Under the pieces are notes generated by a model. The model had not been told where the DNA came from. It made no database searches and saw only the letters and a list, made by a program, of their open reading frames with translations. A DNA stretch of 64,000 nucleotides from Streptomyces sp. SID8374. Lineage in GTDB: Bacteria; Actinomycetota; Actinomycetes; Streptomycetales; Streptomycetaceae. A program made the translations under genes and the position numbers. The DNA lies in NCBI RefSeq assembly GCF_009865135.1, contig NZ_WWGH01000001.1, forward strand, positions 3,720,001-3,784,000, in the 5' to 3' direction. This document shows positions 36,085 to 44,864 of the stretch, piece after piece. Numbering within the stretch: the first letter of the stretch is position 1; every line of letters starts with the position of its first letter.

Positions 36085-38765
36085 TACGCCCCCTCTCCCG
36101 TCTCGGACTGTAGCGTCCCGTCCTTGCCCCGTCCGAGATTCCTGGCAGCAGCCACGACCTCTTCCCCGAAGACGGTCAGCTTCATGGCCCGGCCCCGCTC
36201 GGCCCGCTCGAAGAGGGACTGTCCGAGGTCCGCTTCGAGGCGGTTGATCTGGACCACCAGGGCCGACCGGTGGATACCGAGGTCTCGGGCTGCTTCGGTG
36301 AGGGTGGGATAGGACCGGGCTGCCAGGAAGCGCGAGAGCCGCTGCCGCGCGGACGGGCCAGTGAGAGCTTTTCGAAGGATGGCGGGAAGAGCCTCGGCTT
36401 CATCGGCGGTGCGGAGGACGGCGTGGTGACTGGCTCCGCCGCGGGGGCGGAGAGGGATCTTGTGGCTGTGGGCCCAGCGGGCCATGTTCGCGGGGCTCAT
36501 GCCGGTTTCGCGGGCGAGATCGGGCAGCGTTCGCCGGCGGACGACGTACTGCTCGATGAGCCATGCTCGTTCGATGGTTCCGCGTCGCTTGTAGTCCTGG
36601 GGTCCGTCGCGGACTGGGATGTCGTACTCGTGGGCGAGAGCTGTCAGCAGTTGCCTGGAGAAGCCGGTGCGTTCGGCGATCTGCTGTAGCGAGCAGTGTT
36701 CGTCCAGGTAGAGACGGGCGAAGGTCTCTTTCGGCACTTCGTGACGAGCTTTGAGGCGGATGAGGCCGGTCACCTGGGCGGTGGGCTGGTTCGGTGGGAG
36801 TGCGGGGGCGGGATGTTCATCCAGCACGAGGCGGATGGCCTCGATGCTGGTGCCGAAGGTCTCGGCCGCATGCTGGACCGGGCTCTTGCGCTGCCGGACG
36901 AGCTTGTGCAGCTGGGCAACATCGATGCGGTCCGGATCAGGTCCGGGCAGGTCGAGTCCGGTCAGCAGGGTGACGGGCGGCTGCCAGGTAACCGGCTCGT
37001 CGTGAATTCCGTGGTCGGCGAGGAAGGTGCGGGCTTCATTGGCCAACGCCTGCGCCAGATCCGGGATTTGGATGGTGGCGAAGCGGACGGCCTCGGCCCG
37101 GAACCATGCTTCGTTGATGCTGGAGTGTCCGGGGGCGGCCTCGGCGGGAAGGCCGCTGATGTGCTGGAACAGCTGGCAGCGGACGACCCGCTCGCGGAGC
37201 CCGTTGCCGGGCATGGCGCCGGTGTGGCGGCAGATGTCCCGCCAGCGCTCGTGCGGCAGCAACTGCATGTAGTCCAGGCGGCGGCGCCGCTGGTAGTTGA
37301 TGGGAACCTCGGTCGTGTCGAGGTGATCGGAGAGCCGGATCAGTGCGGTGACGGTGTCCGGCCAGGGCTGCTGGTCGTCCAGTATCTGCAAGATGCGGGA
37401 GATCCCGATGCCGTCGGTGACTGATCCGAGGTGTTCAGCAGCGTCCTCAAGGCGGACCTTGCTGTCGATGACCAACAGCGACGCGGCCAGGACCGGAGCG
37501 AGGGTGCGGGGGTAGACGCCGTCGGGAGGGGTGAGCCGGACCGTCCAGGAAGGCCAGAGCATGCTGGGGATCTTCCGCGCCCGACGGGTGATCTCCCCGA
37601 CCGTTCTTTTCGGGAGCCGGGGGATGGCGGTGGGGGTGCGATAGCGCAGGTGTTCGCTGGGCCGGAGCGAGGGGGCGAGGGCGGCCAGATTCACCGCGCT
37701 CAGCACGGGACTCTGTCCGCGTCCCCAGCTGTCGATACTGGTGGGGCTGATCTGCCAGAGTTCTTCCCGCATCGCGTCCAGCAGGCCACGCAGCTCGGTC
37801 CCCGCCCGGTGAATATCGGGCTGTCCGAGGACGTGCAGGGCGATACTCACCGCGACGGCCGTACTCACGGCTCGCGGTGGGGCCATGAAGCCGGGCCGTT
37901 CCACGGCTCGCAGGGCGAGTTGGGAGCCGGGCTCGACGGTGAAGTGGTCCTCGGCGATGTCCGCCGGCACCAGGTTCCTGATGTCGTGTCCGGGCAGGTC
38001 TGCCAGTACCCGCCCGCCGATCGCCCGGAGGTCAGCCAGTGCCGCCCGGGACGGCTGTGGGCTGAGCGCGTAGGAGCCGAAGGCTGCGCTGTCCGTCTCG
38101 ATGACGTTCATCAGCAGCTCCTGGGCCCTGAGCGCGGGATGCTCCGCGGGCAGTCGGAGCGTACGGGTCAGTGAAAGATCGAAGCCGCAGCCGCCGGAAA
38201 GTGGTCCGCCTTTGTAGGCGGCCGGATTGCCGCATTGTCCCGGGCGGGGAACGACTCTCCCGGAGCGAGGCCGCTGACGGGGAATGCGTCCGCACTCCGG
38301 GCAAAAGTCCGCCAGCAGCCGGCCATGGCGAGGGCAGGCGAAAGCCCAGCCCAGACGCCAGAACAACGGCCAACGCCCGCCGGTCTCCCGCAGGCAGTCC
38401 GGACAGAACCGCGAGCCCCGGCCGCGTCCCCAGAGGACACGGCGGTTCACATACCGCCGCTCGAAATTGATCTCCACGGCACGTGAGTCGAAGTGGGCGA
38501 GCGTCATGCCCGTGACGGTCTGCTCGTCGAGCCCGCTCGCGTGCGTGATGGCCCCGATCTGCTGCTCGTTGAGCAGAATCGTCCAGTCTGAGGGAATGCC
38601 CCGAAGGTGATTCCCTGACCGGTCCCTGACCGGGAGTCCCAGATGCCGCAAAACCTCGCCGAGCTGGGCATCCAGTCTCCCGGCCAGCGCCTCCAGCCAG
38701 GAATCGAGTGCCTCGCCTGCCAGGGGACGCATCCGGATCGGCAGGGTTCGGACGATGTCGTTCAT
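36084..38765 (-). CDS. tniQ: TniQ/TnsD-family target-selection protein
   Basis: 893 aa, much longer than TnsD (about 500 aa). The N-terminal TniQ domain contains FCPDCLRETGG, WAFACPRHGRLLADFCPECG and later CG..CG, giving zinc ligands Cys121, Cys124, Cys144, His147, Cys155 and Cys158. The C-terminal half carries several helix-turn-helix-like segments (CSLQQIAERTGFSRQLLTAL; LPDLARETGMSPANMARWAH) and ends in a LysR-like winged HTH (LTEAARDLGIHRSALVVQIN). It overlaps tnsC by 4 bp. Expected job: bind a chromosomal site, here probably the dnaB 3' end, and recruit TnsC. Confidence 0.9.
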   Translation of the reverse strand: MNDIVRTLPIRMRPLAGEALDSWLEALAGRLDAQLGEVLRHLGLPVRDRSGNHLRGIPSDWTILLNEQQIGAITHASGLDEQTVTGMTLAHFDSRAVEINFERRYVNRRVLWGRGRGSRFCPDCLRETGGRWPLFWRLGWAFACPRHGRLLADFCPECGRIPRQRPRSGRVVPRPGQCGNPAAYKGGPLSGGCGFDLSLTRTLRLPAEHPALRAQELLMNVIETDSAAFGSYALSPQPSRAALADLRAIGGRVLADLPGHDIRNLVPADIAEDHFTVEPGSQLALRAVERPGFMAPPRAVSTAVAVSIALHVLGQPDIHRAGTELRGLLDAMREELWQISPTSIDSWGRGQSPVLSAVNLAALAPSLRPSEHLRYRTPTAIPRLPKRTVGEITRRARKIPSMLWPSWTVRLTPPDGVYPRTLAPVLAASLLVIDSKVRLEDAAEHLGSVTDGIGISRILQILDDQQPWPDTVTALIRLSDHLDTTEVPINYQRRRRLDYMQLLPHERWRDICRHTGAMPGNGLRERVVRCQLFQHISGLPAEAAPGHSSINEAWFRAEAVRFATIQIPDLAQALANEARTFLADHGIHDEPVTWQPPVTLLTGLDLPGPDPDRIDVAQLHKLVRQRKSPVQHAAETFGTSIEAIRLVLDEHPAPALPPNQPTAQVTGLIRLKARHEVPKETFARLYLDEHCSLQQIAERTGFSRQLLTALAHEYDIPVRDGPQDYKRRGTIERAWLIEQYVVRRRTLPDLARETGMSPANMARWAHSHKIPLRPRGGASHHAVLRTADEAEALPAILRKALTGPSARQRLSRFLAARSYPTLTEAARDLGIHRSALVVQINRLEADLGQSLFERAERGRAMKLTVFGEEVVAAARNLGRGKDGTLQSETGEGA

Positions 38766-39880
38766 GCCGCCGGGCGGCGCTGGGAGCGCGGACGGCTCGT
38801 CAGCTGCCTTTTCTCCTGGGCCGCTTCGAGCTCCTTGCGGGCCGCCTCGGATGCCTCATCGTTCTTCACCCCGTCGAGCAGGTCACGGTTGAGGCGTTCG
38901 GCGCCGCTGCGAACCGCCCGCTGGCAGCCCCGATTGATGAGTGTCATGAGGGAGCCGATGTGTCCGGTGCTGCGGGCGAAGAGGTAATCGGAGAGGTCGT
39001 CCGCGAGCATCCCGGGATGCTTGTCGGCCAGGACGACGCGCTGTTCAAGTGCCAGCAGCATCTGCCGCCATTCCCGTCGGTCGACCTCGGACTTAATCGT
39101 GAAGGGCCGCATGCCCAGCCGGGTGGTGCGGCGCCCGGTCTGAGCCAGTGCTGTGTCCCGCCTGGTGTCGCCCTCGCTGAACAGGCCCTTGTCGGCGAGG
39201 CCCACGCCGATCATTACGAGCGTCACGGGGAACTCGTTGGCGATCCACTTAAGGTGGTTGCTGACCTCGATGCCGTTCTTCTGGTTCCACTTCAGGAAGT
39301 GCAGATCATCGAGTGCGAGCAGGCGGACCTCGCAGGACACCACACAGTCCAGGGCGCGCTGACCGAACTGGGCGGTGGTCCCGCGGTTGCGCCCGGGATG
39401 GCCGAAGAACTCCAGCAGGGACCGGTTGAGATCCTTCATCCCGGTGTTGCCGGTCAGTCCGACCCGGCAGACCGGGAGGCGTTCATGCCCCGCCTCGGTG
39501 AAGGCGCCTTGCTCGGCGATCTCCCTGCGATGGAACTCGCCGAGGAAGGCCAGCACCGAGGTGGTCTTCCCGAGTCCGGGGAACGCGTCGACCGCCACGG
39601 CGCCCTTCGCCTTGTCGCCGTCCTGTACGTTGCTGTCGACGATGTCCCACAAGTCGTCGTGCAGTTCCGCCAGCTGAGGCGTCTTGATCGGCCCCAGGTT
39701 GGCATGCCACACCCGCAGCAGCCGATCACGCTCAACTCTCGCCTCCGCGCCCAGGGCTTTCACTTGGCGGCGGGTCAATTGTTCGGGCTGAATCCGGCGC
39801 GGGGTCTCGGCGAACGCCTTCCAGTCCTCCTTCCGCGACAGGGCCAGATTGCCCAGGCTCGGCGAGCCGACCGCACTCAC
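38762..39880 (-). CDS. tnsC: Transposition AAA+ ATPase TnsC/TniB
   Basis: 372 aa from GTG 39880, overlapping tnsB by 4 bp (GTGA). Walker A is FPGLGKTT (about 100-107), Walker B LLALDDLHFL (Asp191, Asp192), and a sensor/arginine region follows at about 250-300. Members form ATP-dependent filaments on DNA that link the target-selector TniQ to the TnsB transposase and enforce target immunity. Downstream tniQ overlaps by 4 bp. Confidence 0.92.
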   Translation of the reverse strand: MSAVGSPSLGNLALSRKEDWKAFAETPRRIQPEQLTRRQVKALGAEARVERDRLLRVWHANLGPIKTPQLAELHDDLWDIVDSNVQDGDKAKGAVAVDAFPGLGKTTSVLAFLGEFHRREIAEQGAFTEAGHERLPVCRVGLTGNTGMKDLNRSLLEFFGHPGRNRGTTAQFGQRALDCVVSCEVRLLALDDLHFLKWNQKNGIEVSNHLKWIANEFPVTLVMIGVGLADKGLFSEGDTRRDTALAQTGRRTTRLGMRPFTIKSEVDRREWRQMLLALEQRVVLADKHPGMLADDLSDYLFARSTGHIGSLMTLINRGCQRAVRSGAERLNRDLLDGVKNDEASEAARKELEAAQEKRQLTSRPRSQRRPAA

Positions 39881-42012
39881 ACGTCCTCCAGAGCGTCCGC
39901 GTAGAAGTCGTCCTCGGCGGCGAGATCTTCCAGATCGGCCTCGTCGTCATCGCCCATCTCGACGCTCTCCGGCAGCAGTTCTTCCACCTGTCCCTCCAGG
40001 GCTTCGGCCTGCCCGAGGGCTTTGCGTACGGAGGGAAGGGATACGACACTCTCCTCCTCGGTTGCGGGCAGTTCGATGGCGGCCTGCTCACGCGCGAGCC
40101 GCAGGACCATGCGCCGTTCCACCAAGGTTGTGCCCAACCCGAGGTTCCAGCGCTCCAGCAGATCGGCGACGGCCAGCCGGTCATCGGGGAAGCGGTATTT
40201 CTGAGCGGCCAACTGACGAGCGAAGACCAGCGCGTCCTCGCTCAGCGGCATCCGCGCCGACGGCGCGTGTTCCCACGTCAGGGTGTGCCACTCGCGGGTT
40301 GTGGGGTTGCGGAAGTAGATCCGGGTGATGTCATCCGGGTTCACCTGGAACGGCCAGCCGTTCTTCACCGGGCCGTCGTAGGGGCTGCGGATACCCGCCT
40401 CCGGCAGACCCGGTCCGCTGTAGCGGCGGCGGCCGATCTCGACGCCGTAGTGCTGGACCGTGCGCCACTTCGTCTGCAGGAACTCAAAGGCAAGGTCCCG
40501 GTCACGGGGGACCTCGATATAGCCGGCCCTCGCCATGCCGTGCTCGAACATCTTCGCCGGGGACATCCGCAGCCCAGGCACCCCCGGATCGACCAGACCC
40601 TCATGCGGCCGGCAGTGATAGACCACCGCCGTCCACTCCCGGACGATCACCTCCAGCTCATCGAGGAAGAAGAACGCGTCGTCCTCCGGACTCTCACCCC
40701 GGGACTGGATGTCGGGGCCCTTGTAGCCCGGCAACACCTGCAACAGCCCCTCGCGCAAGGTCCGGAAATAGCGCTCAACTGGCCCTTTGTCACGCCCTGT
40801 TCGAAGCCGTGCTGGCTGGATCGAGATGCCCATCCGGCGGCAGACGCTGGTCAGATGCTCCGAGACATAGACCTTGCCGTGGTCGACGACCAGCGTCTCG
40901 GGGGCCAACGGAGGAGACGCGAGCCCCGGGCCTTCGGCTCCCTCGACGTCGACCAGGACGGTGCGGGGAATGCCGTGCTCGGGCCAGACCGCGTGCCGCG
41001 GCCAGTCCCGCCCCGCAGGGCGGGGCCGGAACGACTGGAAGAGCACCGCGCTGACGTCTACCGCCTTCGTGGAGACCGGCGTGATGCGGAGCCCGGTGAT
41101 GCAGCGGGTGTACCAGTCCATCGCGACCGTCAGCTCTGCCCGGACCCACTTGAGCGTGAACGGGTCGAACGCGAACACGTCCAGCCGAGTGGAGTCCATC
41201 AACAGGTACTCACCGGGCCGCGTCGGCCGCAGCTTCCCGTACGGACCCTCCGGACGCCCCGCGATATCCCGGTTCCGCTTCGTACTCAGCCGGAACAGCG
41301 GATGCCGCCGCTCCAAGCCCTCCAGCACCCGAAACGCCGTCGCCCGGCTCGGCTGCGGCACTACCTCCGGACCGAACCGGGCAATCACCCGGGCCCTCGT
41401 CCGCTCGATCACCAGCGTCCGCGATGGCTTCGACTGGTCGGTGTACTCGACCATAACCTCCAACGCGGTCTCCACCCACCGGTCATCGACCGACGGCGGC
41501 ACCGGCCCGGACAAGCCGTGTTTCGAGACGAGCCCGGCCTCACCGTGACGCCGAAAATCCGCGACCCATTGCTTGATCGAGCGGACCGACACCCCAAGTT
41601 CCCGAGCCTTCGCTGCGTACTTGGCCTCGGCCAACTCGTCATCGCCGTACTCGGTGCGAGGTTCTCCTTCGCGTACGAGTTCCGCGCTGCCTGAGCGGTA
41701 GCCCGTCAGGACCTCGCGGACATGTTCAGCTCGTTCGAGGACTTTCCGACGCTCACCATCACGCAGCTGGCTCAGGACAACTGAAGCAATTTCTTCAGCA
41801 TCATCTGCCGCCGGACCGGTCTGTTCAGGAACAATCTCGGCGCGGTCGGAGAACAACAGCTCCTTCAGGGACAGCCGCCGGACGCAGCCGTGCCCGTCCT
41901 TGAGGACCACCTCGTTTCCCGCGGTCGTCGCCGCCAGCTCGACCACTTCGACGGTCTCGCCGTCATAGCGGAATCGCGTACCGACTCCAACACGAGCTCC
42001 GGCCCTGCTCAT
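39877..42012 (-). CDS. tnsB: DDE transposase TnsB/TniA (Mu-type integrase core)
   Basis: 711 aa from ATG 42012. N-terminal HTH domains (about 120-240) bind the end repeats; the retroviral-integrase-like core has Asp273 (LLMDSTRLDVFAFD), Asp377 (TLVVDHGKVYV) and Glu413 (DKGPVERYFRTLREG); a Mu C-terminal beta-barrel follows at about 520-600, and the acidic tail (after about 660) probably contacts TnsC. It performs 3'-end cleavage and strand transfer. All catalytic residues are present. Overlaps tnsA by 4 bp. Confidence 0.95.
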   Translation of the reverse strand: MSRAGARVGVGTRFRYDGETVEVVELAATTAGNEVVLKDGHGCVRRLSLKELLFSDRAEIVPEQTGPAADDAEEIASVVLSQLRDGERRKVLERAEHVREVLTGYRSGSAELVREGEPRTEYGDDELAEAKYAAKARELGVSVRSIKQWVADFRRHGEAGLVSKHGLSGPVPPSVDDRWVETALEVMVEYTDQSKPSRTLVIERTRARVIARFGPEVVPQPSRATAFRVLEGLERRHPLFRLSTKRNRDIAGRPEGPYGKLRPTRPGEYLLMDSTRLDVFAFDPFTLKWVRAELTVAMDWYTRCITGLRITPVSTKAVDVSAVLFQSFRPRPAGRDWPRHAVWPEHGIPRTVLVDVEGAEGPGLASPPLAPETLVVDHGKVYVSEHLTSVCRRMGISIQPARLRTGRDKGPVERYFRTLREGLLQVLPGYKGPDIQSRGESPEDDAFFFLDELEVIVREWTAVVYHCRPHEGLVDPGVPGLRMSPAKMFEHGMARAGYIEVPRDRDLAFEFLQTKWRTVQHYGVEIGRRRYSGPGLPEAGIRSPYDGPVKNGWPFQVNPDDITRIYFRNPTTREWHTLTWEHAPSARMPLSEDALVFARQLAAQKYRFPDDRLAVADLLERWNLGLGTTLVERRMVLRLAREQAAIELPATEEESVVSLPSVRKALGQAEALEGQVEELLPESVEMGDDDEADLEDLAAEDDFYADALEDV

Positions 42013-42731
42013 GCTGGCTGCCGCAGCGTGTGCGACGGGCTGAGCGGCCGGTCGAGATCGGTAACCAGATTCTGCGTCCAGAGCAAATGGTGGATGGCTG
42101 ACCGAACTTGGAGATCCGGGTGGCCAGGCAGACAGTCCGCGGCTCGCCCCAAGGGCACTCCATCGAGATCAAGTCCACGAAGCTCTTCCAGAACTGCGGC
42201 GCTGAATAGCCAGTCCCTGCGGTAGCCCGCCAGGAACCGGACGTTCTCCAGCTGCACCGGCGGAGGATCGCTCCAGACCTCGTACTTCCATCCGCGCGAC
42301 TCCACCGCCTGCCGGGTCCAGTCGAAGGTGAACGCGATCTCGGGCTTGGACAAGCGGTGCAGCGGCTTGACGTCGACGATCACCGGCGCCTGGTCAGTGA
42401 GCAGGAGAAAGTCCGGGATGTGCTTGCGGATCTTCCCATCCAGCACGGTCTGAAGCAGGAAGGGCTGAGCCACGACGCCGTGGACGGCGCGATCGAAGTC
42501 CGCGAAGAGCAATCGGGCCAGTTCCAGGCGGGACTCGTAGATCACGTGGTCACGTATGGTCGCCGACCAGTAGGTACCGGAGTAGTGCTTCTGCCCTCGG
42601 TACCAGCGGAATACCCGCCACGGAGCCGCAGAGGACAACAGATCCTTTGAAGCGGCGGTCCAGGCACACTCCTCGACCTCGTCGCCATCATGGCGGCGCA
42701 CTCTGACCACGACTTCTGCAGCAATGCCCAA
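42009..42731 (-). CDS. tnsA: TnsA-like transposon endonuclease
   Basis: 240 aa. The restriction-like PD-(D/E)xK core is visible: YESRLELARLLF (Glu), RKHIPDFLLL (Asp) and APVIVDVKP (Lys). TnsA cuts the 5' ends of the transposon, so that with TnsB the element moves by cut-and-paste, unlike TnsA-less Tn5053 types, which replicate. The likely start is TTG 42731, with GTG 42710 as an alternative. First gene of the transposition operon and nearest to dnaB; its promoter must lie in the 185 bp of the right end or come from dnaB read-through. Confidence 0.88.
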   Translation of the reverse strand: MGIAAEVVVRVRRHDGDEVEECAWTAASKDLLSSAAPWRVFRWYRGQKHYSGTYWSATIRDHVIYESRLELARLLFADFDRAVHGVVAQPFLLQTVLDGKIRKHIPDFLLLTDQAPVIVDVKPLHRLSKPEIAFTFDWTRQAVESRGWKYEVWSDPPPVQLENVRFLAGYRRDWLFSAAVLEELRGLDLDGVPLGRAADCLPGHPDLQVRSAIHHLLWTQNLVTDLDRPLSPSHTLRQPA

Positions 42732-42839
42732 GGCGTACCCCCACCAGGACTGGTCCGTACAGCCAGACTGCCTGCCGTCGAAAGCAGACGCCTGGGCTTG
42801 GAGCCAAGGAGCCCGAAAGAGTGAACACGCCGACCTGCT

Positions 42840-42916
42840 TGTCTCACGGCCGCTTCATAAGTGCAGCCGATATGAAGCGGAGCGTGAGACTGTGCAGCGA
42901 AATCTGAGACCCTACA
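42840..42916 (-). repeat. Right transposon end with TnsB-type repeats
   Basis: From the tip inward: TGTAGGGTCTCA, then CAGTCTCACG, then an inverted pair GTCTCACGGCCGCTTCATA (42841-42859) and TATGAAGCGGAGCGTGAGAC (42871-42890). The two arms differ by one substitution and one extra base. GTCTCA is shared with the left end, so these are probable TnsB sites. Confidence 0.75.
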
Positions 42917-42921
42917 CCGAG
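42917..42921 (+). repeat. Right target-site duplication, CCGAG
   Basis: Immediately follows the CCTACA transposon tip and equals 34362-34366. It lies 5 nt past the dnaB stop codon (42927-42929 on +). Confidence 0.93.
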
Positions 42922-42926
42922 CCCGG

Positions 42927-44405
42927 TCAGGTCTGCGCCATGTCCACGAAACGCGAGTAGTGGCCCTGGAAGGCCACGGTGATGGTGGCCGTCGGGCCGT
43001 TACGGTGCTTGCCGACGATGATGTCGGCCTCGCCCGCACGCGGGGACTCCTTCTCGTACGCGTCCTCGCGGTGGAGCAGGATGACCATGTCGGCGTCCTG
43101 CTCGATGGAGCCGGACTCACGCAGGTCGGAGACCATCGGCTTCTTGTCCGTGCGCTGCTCGGGGCCACGGTTCAGCTGCGAGAGCGCGATCACCGGGACC
43201 TCCAGCTCCTTGGCCAGCAGCTTCAGGTTTCGGGACATGTCCGATACCTCCTGCTGACGGCTCTCGGATCGCTTCGAGCCGCCGGCCTGCATCAGCTGCA
43301 GATAGTCGATGATCACGAGCTTGATGTCGTTGCGCTGCTTGAGCCGACGGCACTTCGCGCGGATCTCCATCATCGACAGGTTGGGGGAGTCGTCGATGTA
43401 GAGCGGGGCGGCCGAGACCTCGGGCATCCGGCGTGCGAGCCGGGTCCAGTCCTCGTCCGTCATCGTGCCGGACCGCATGTGGTGCAGGGCCACCCGCGCC
43501 TCGGCCGACAGCAGACGCATCGCGATCTCGTTGCGCCCCATCTCGAGGGAGAAGATGACGCTGGGCAGGTTGTTCTTGATCGACGCGGCGCGCGCGAAGT
43601 CCAGTGCAAGCGTGGACTTGCCCATGGCGGGGCGGGCCGCGATGACGATCATCTGACCGGGGTGCATGCCGTTCGTCAGGGCGTCGAGGTCCGTGAACCC
43701 CGTCGGGACACCCGTCATCTCACCGCTGCGCGAGCCGATGGCCTCGATCTCGTCGAGTGCACCCTCCATGATGTCGCCGAGGGGGAGGTAGTCCTCGCTG
43801 GTGCGCTGCTCGGTGACCGCGTAGATCTCGGCCTGCGCGGAGTTGACGATCTCGTCGACGTCCCCGTCGGCCGCGTATCCCATCTGCGTGATCTTCGTGC
43901 CGGCCTCGACGAGCCGCCGGAGGACCGCCCGCTCATGGACGATCTCCGCGTAGAAGGAGGCGTTGGCCGCGGTCGGGACGGACTGCACCAGGGTGTGCAG
44001 GTACGGTGCCCCGCCGACCTTGGTGATCTCCCCGCGCTTGACCAGCTCGGCGGCGACCGTGATCGGGTCGGCCGGCTCGCCCTTGGCGTAGAGGTCGAGG
44101 ATCGCCGTGAAGACGGTCTCGTGCGCCGGGCGGTAGAAGTCGTGGCCCTTGATGACCTCGACGACCTCGGCGATGGCGTCCTTGGACAGCAGCATGCCGC
44201 CGAGGACGGACTGCTCCGCGTCCAGGTCCTGGGGCGGCACCCGTTCGAAGGAGGGGGAGCCGCCGCCCCAGCCCTCGTCCGAACCCCGGTCGTGCCGGTC
44301 CTCGCGGCCCCCCTTGCGCTCCCCGCGGCGCTGGCGGGAGGCGGGCAGACGGTCGCCGGGACCAGCCTCGGTCCAGGGGTCGTCCAAAGGCTCGGGAATG
44401 CTCAC
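42927..44405 (-). CDS. dnaB: Replicative DNA helicase DnaB
   Basis: 492 aa from GTG 44405 (after GGAGGTGGG). The disordered basic head (1-50) is followed by the N-terminal helical domain (PQDLDAEQSVLGGML) and the RecA-like motor with Walker A ARPAMGKST, LVIIDYLQLMQ (Walker B), ALSQLNRGPEQR and DADMVILLHRED. No intein. It unwinds DNA at the replication fork as a hexamer. The Tn7-like element lies 5 nt past its stop and has removed whatever terminator followed, so transcription may now run into tnsA. Confidence 0.97.
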   Translation of the reverse strand: MSIPEPLDDPWTEAGPGDRLPASRQRRGERKGGREDRHDRGSDEGWGGGSPSFERVPPQDLDAEQSVLGGMLLSKDAIAEVVEVIKGHDFYRPAHETVFTAILDLYAKGEPADPITVAAELVKRGEITKVGGAPYLHTLVQSVPTAANASFYAEIVHERAVLRRLVEAGTKITQMGYAADGDVDEIVNSAQAEIYAVTEQRTSEDYLPLGDIMEGALDEIEAIGSRSGEMTGVPTGFTDLDALTNGMHPGQMIVIAARPAMGKSTLALDFARAASIKNNLPSVIFSLEMGRNEIAMRLLSAEARVALHHMRSGTMTDEDWTRLARRMPEVSAAPLYIDDSPNLSMMEIRAKCRRLKQRNDIKLVIIDYLQLMQAGGSKRSESRQQEVSDMSRNLKLLAKELEVPVIALSQLNRGPEQRTDKKPMVSDLRESGSIEQDADMVILLHREDAYEKESPRAGEADIIVGKHRNGPTATITVAFQGHYSRFVDMAQT

Positions 44406-44864
44406 CGGGCCCACCTCCTCCCGTCCGCTTCGCGGACCTAGCCGTGCCACTCTTTCTTACGGCACGGCACCGACAAACAAGTCGCCCGACTCCGCTTCCG
44501 GCGCGTCTGGTTCTGCTGATTCCGGTGCCGGAACGGAGTGCGGGCGCCGGACCACGGTAGGCCTGTCTCCACCGTCAGCCAATCTGGTTATCCACAGGGC
44601 ATGTGGACGAAGGACCAGATGCTGTGGAGAACTCCTCGGAACCTGTGCACGGACCGGGGGACAGCACTGTGGACAAACTCATAGCAGGATCCCTATCACC
44701 CGCTTGACCTGCATGTTCTCCGTCCACTGACTGTGGGGGAGAAAAACTTTCACCCCGATTTCAAGATCACTGCAAGCGGCGCCCGGATGAGCACCCCATG
44801 GGAGTGCCAGTAAGGGACAATGAGCCATTGCATCTCTTACCTGTGGAAGATTAGATTGGCCCCC
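44406..44864. other. 459-bp dnaB-MATE intergenic region
   Basis: Divergent promoters for dnaB and the MATE gene. It holds the DnaA-box cluster at 44588-44676 and AT-rich stretches at 44740-44770 and 44840-44865. No RNA gene recognised. Confidence 0.6.
44588..44676. promoter_or_regulatory. Cluster of four DnaA boxes upstream of dnaB
   Basis: TTATCCACA at 44588-44596, and on the other strand TCGTCCACA (44602-44610), TTCTCCACA (44623-44631) and TTGTCCACA (44668-44676). Two match strong consensus. About 180-270 bp upstream of the dnaB start, where DnaA could regulate dnaB or be titrated. Confidence 0.7.

Larger units (their letters stand above)
34367..42916. mobile_element. Tn7-like transposon (8.55 kb) inserted downstream of dnaB
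   Basis: The ends are TGTAGGATCTCG at 34367 and TGAGACCCTACA ending at 42916, inverted and starting 5'-TGT. A CCGAG duplication flanks both. Inside, on the minus strand, are tnsA, tnsB, tnsC and tniQ in one overlapping operon, then two small cargo genes, one split by an IS5-family element. The tnsA end lies 10 nt from the dnaB stop (5 nt plus the duplication), the same geometry as Tn7 beside glmS. Intact ends, duplication and open frames suggest recent insertion or retained activity. Confidence 0.95.

Noticed and set aside
34367..42916. CRISPR-guided (CAST) version of the Tn7-like element
   Set aside because: No cas gene or repeat array lies inside the element; TniQ is long and HTH-rich, which fits protein-guided targeting.
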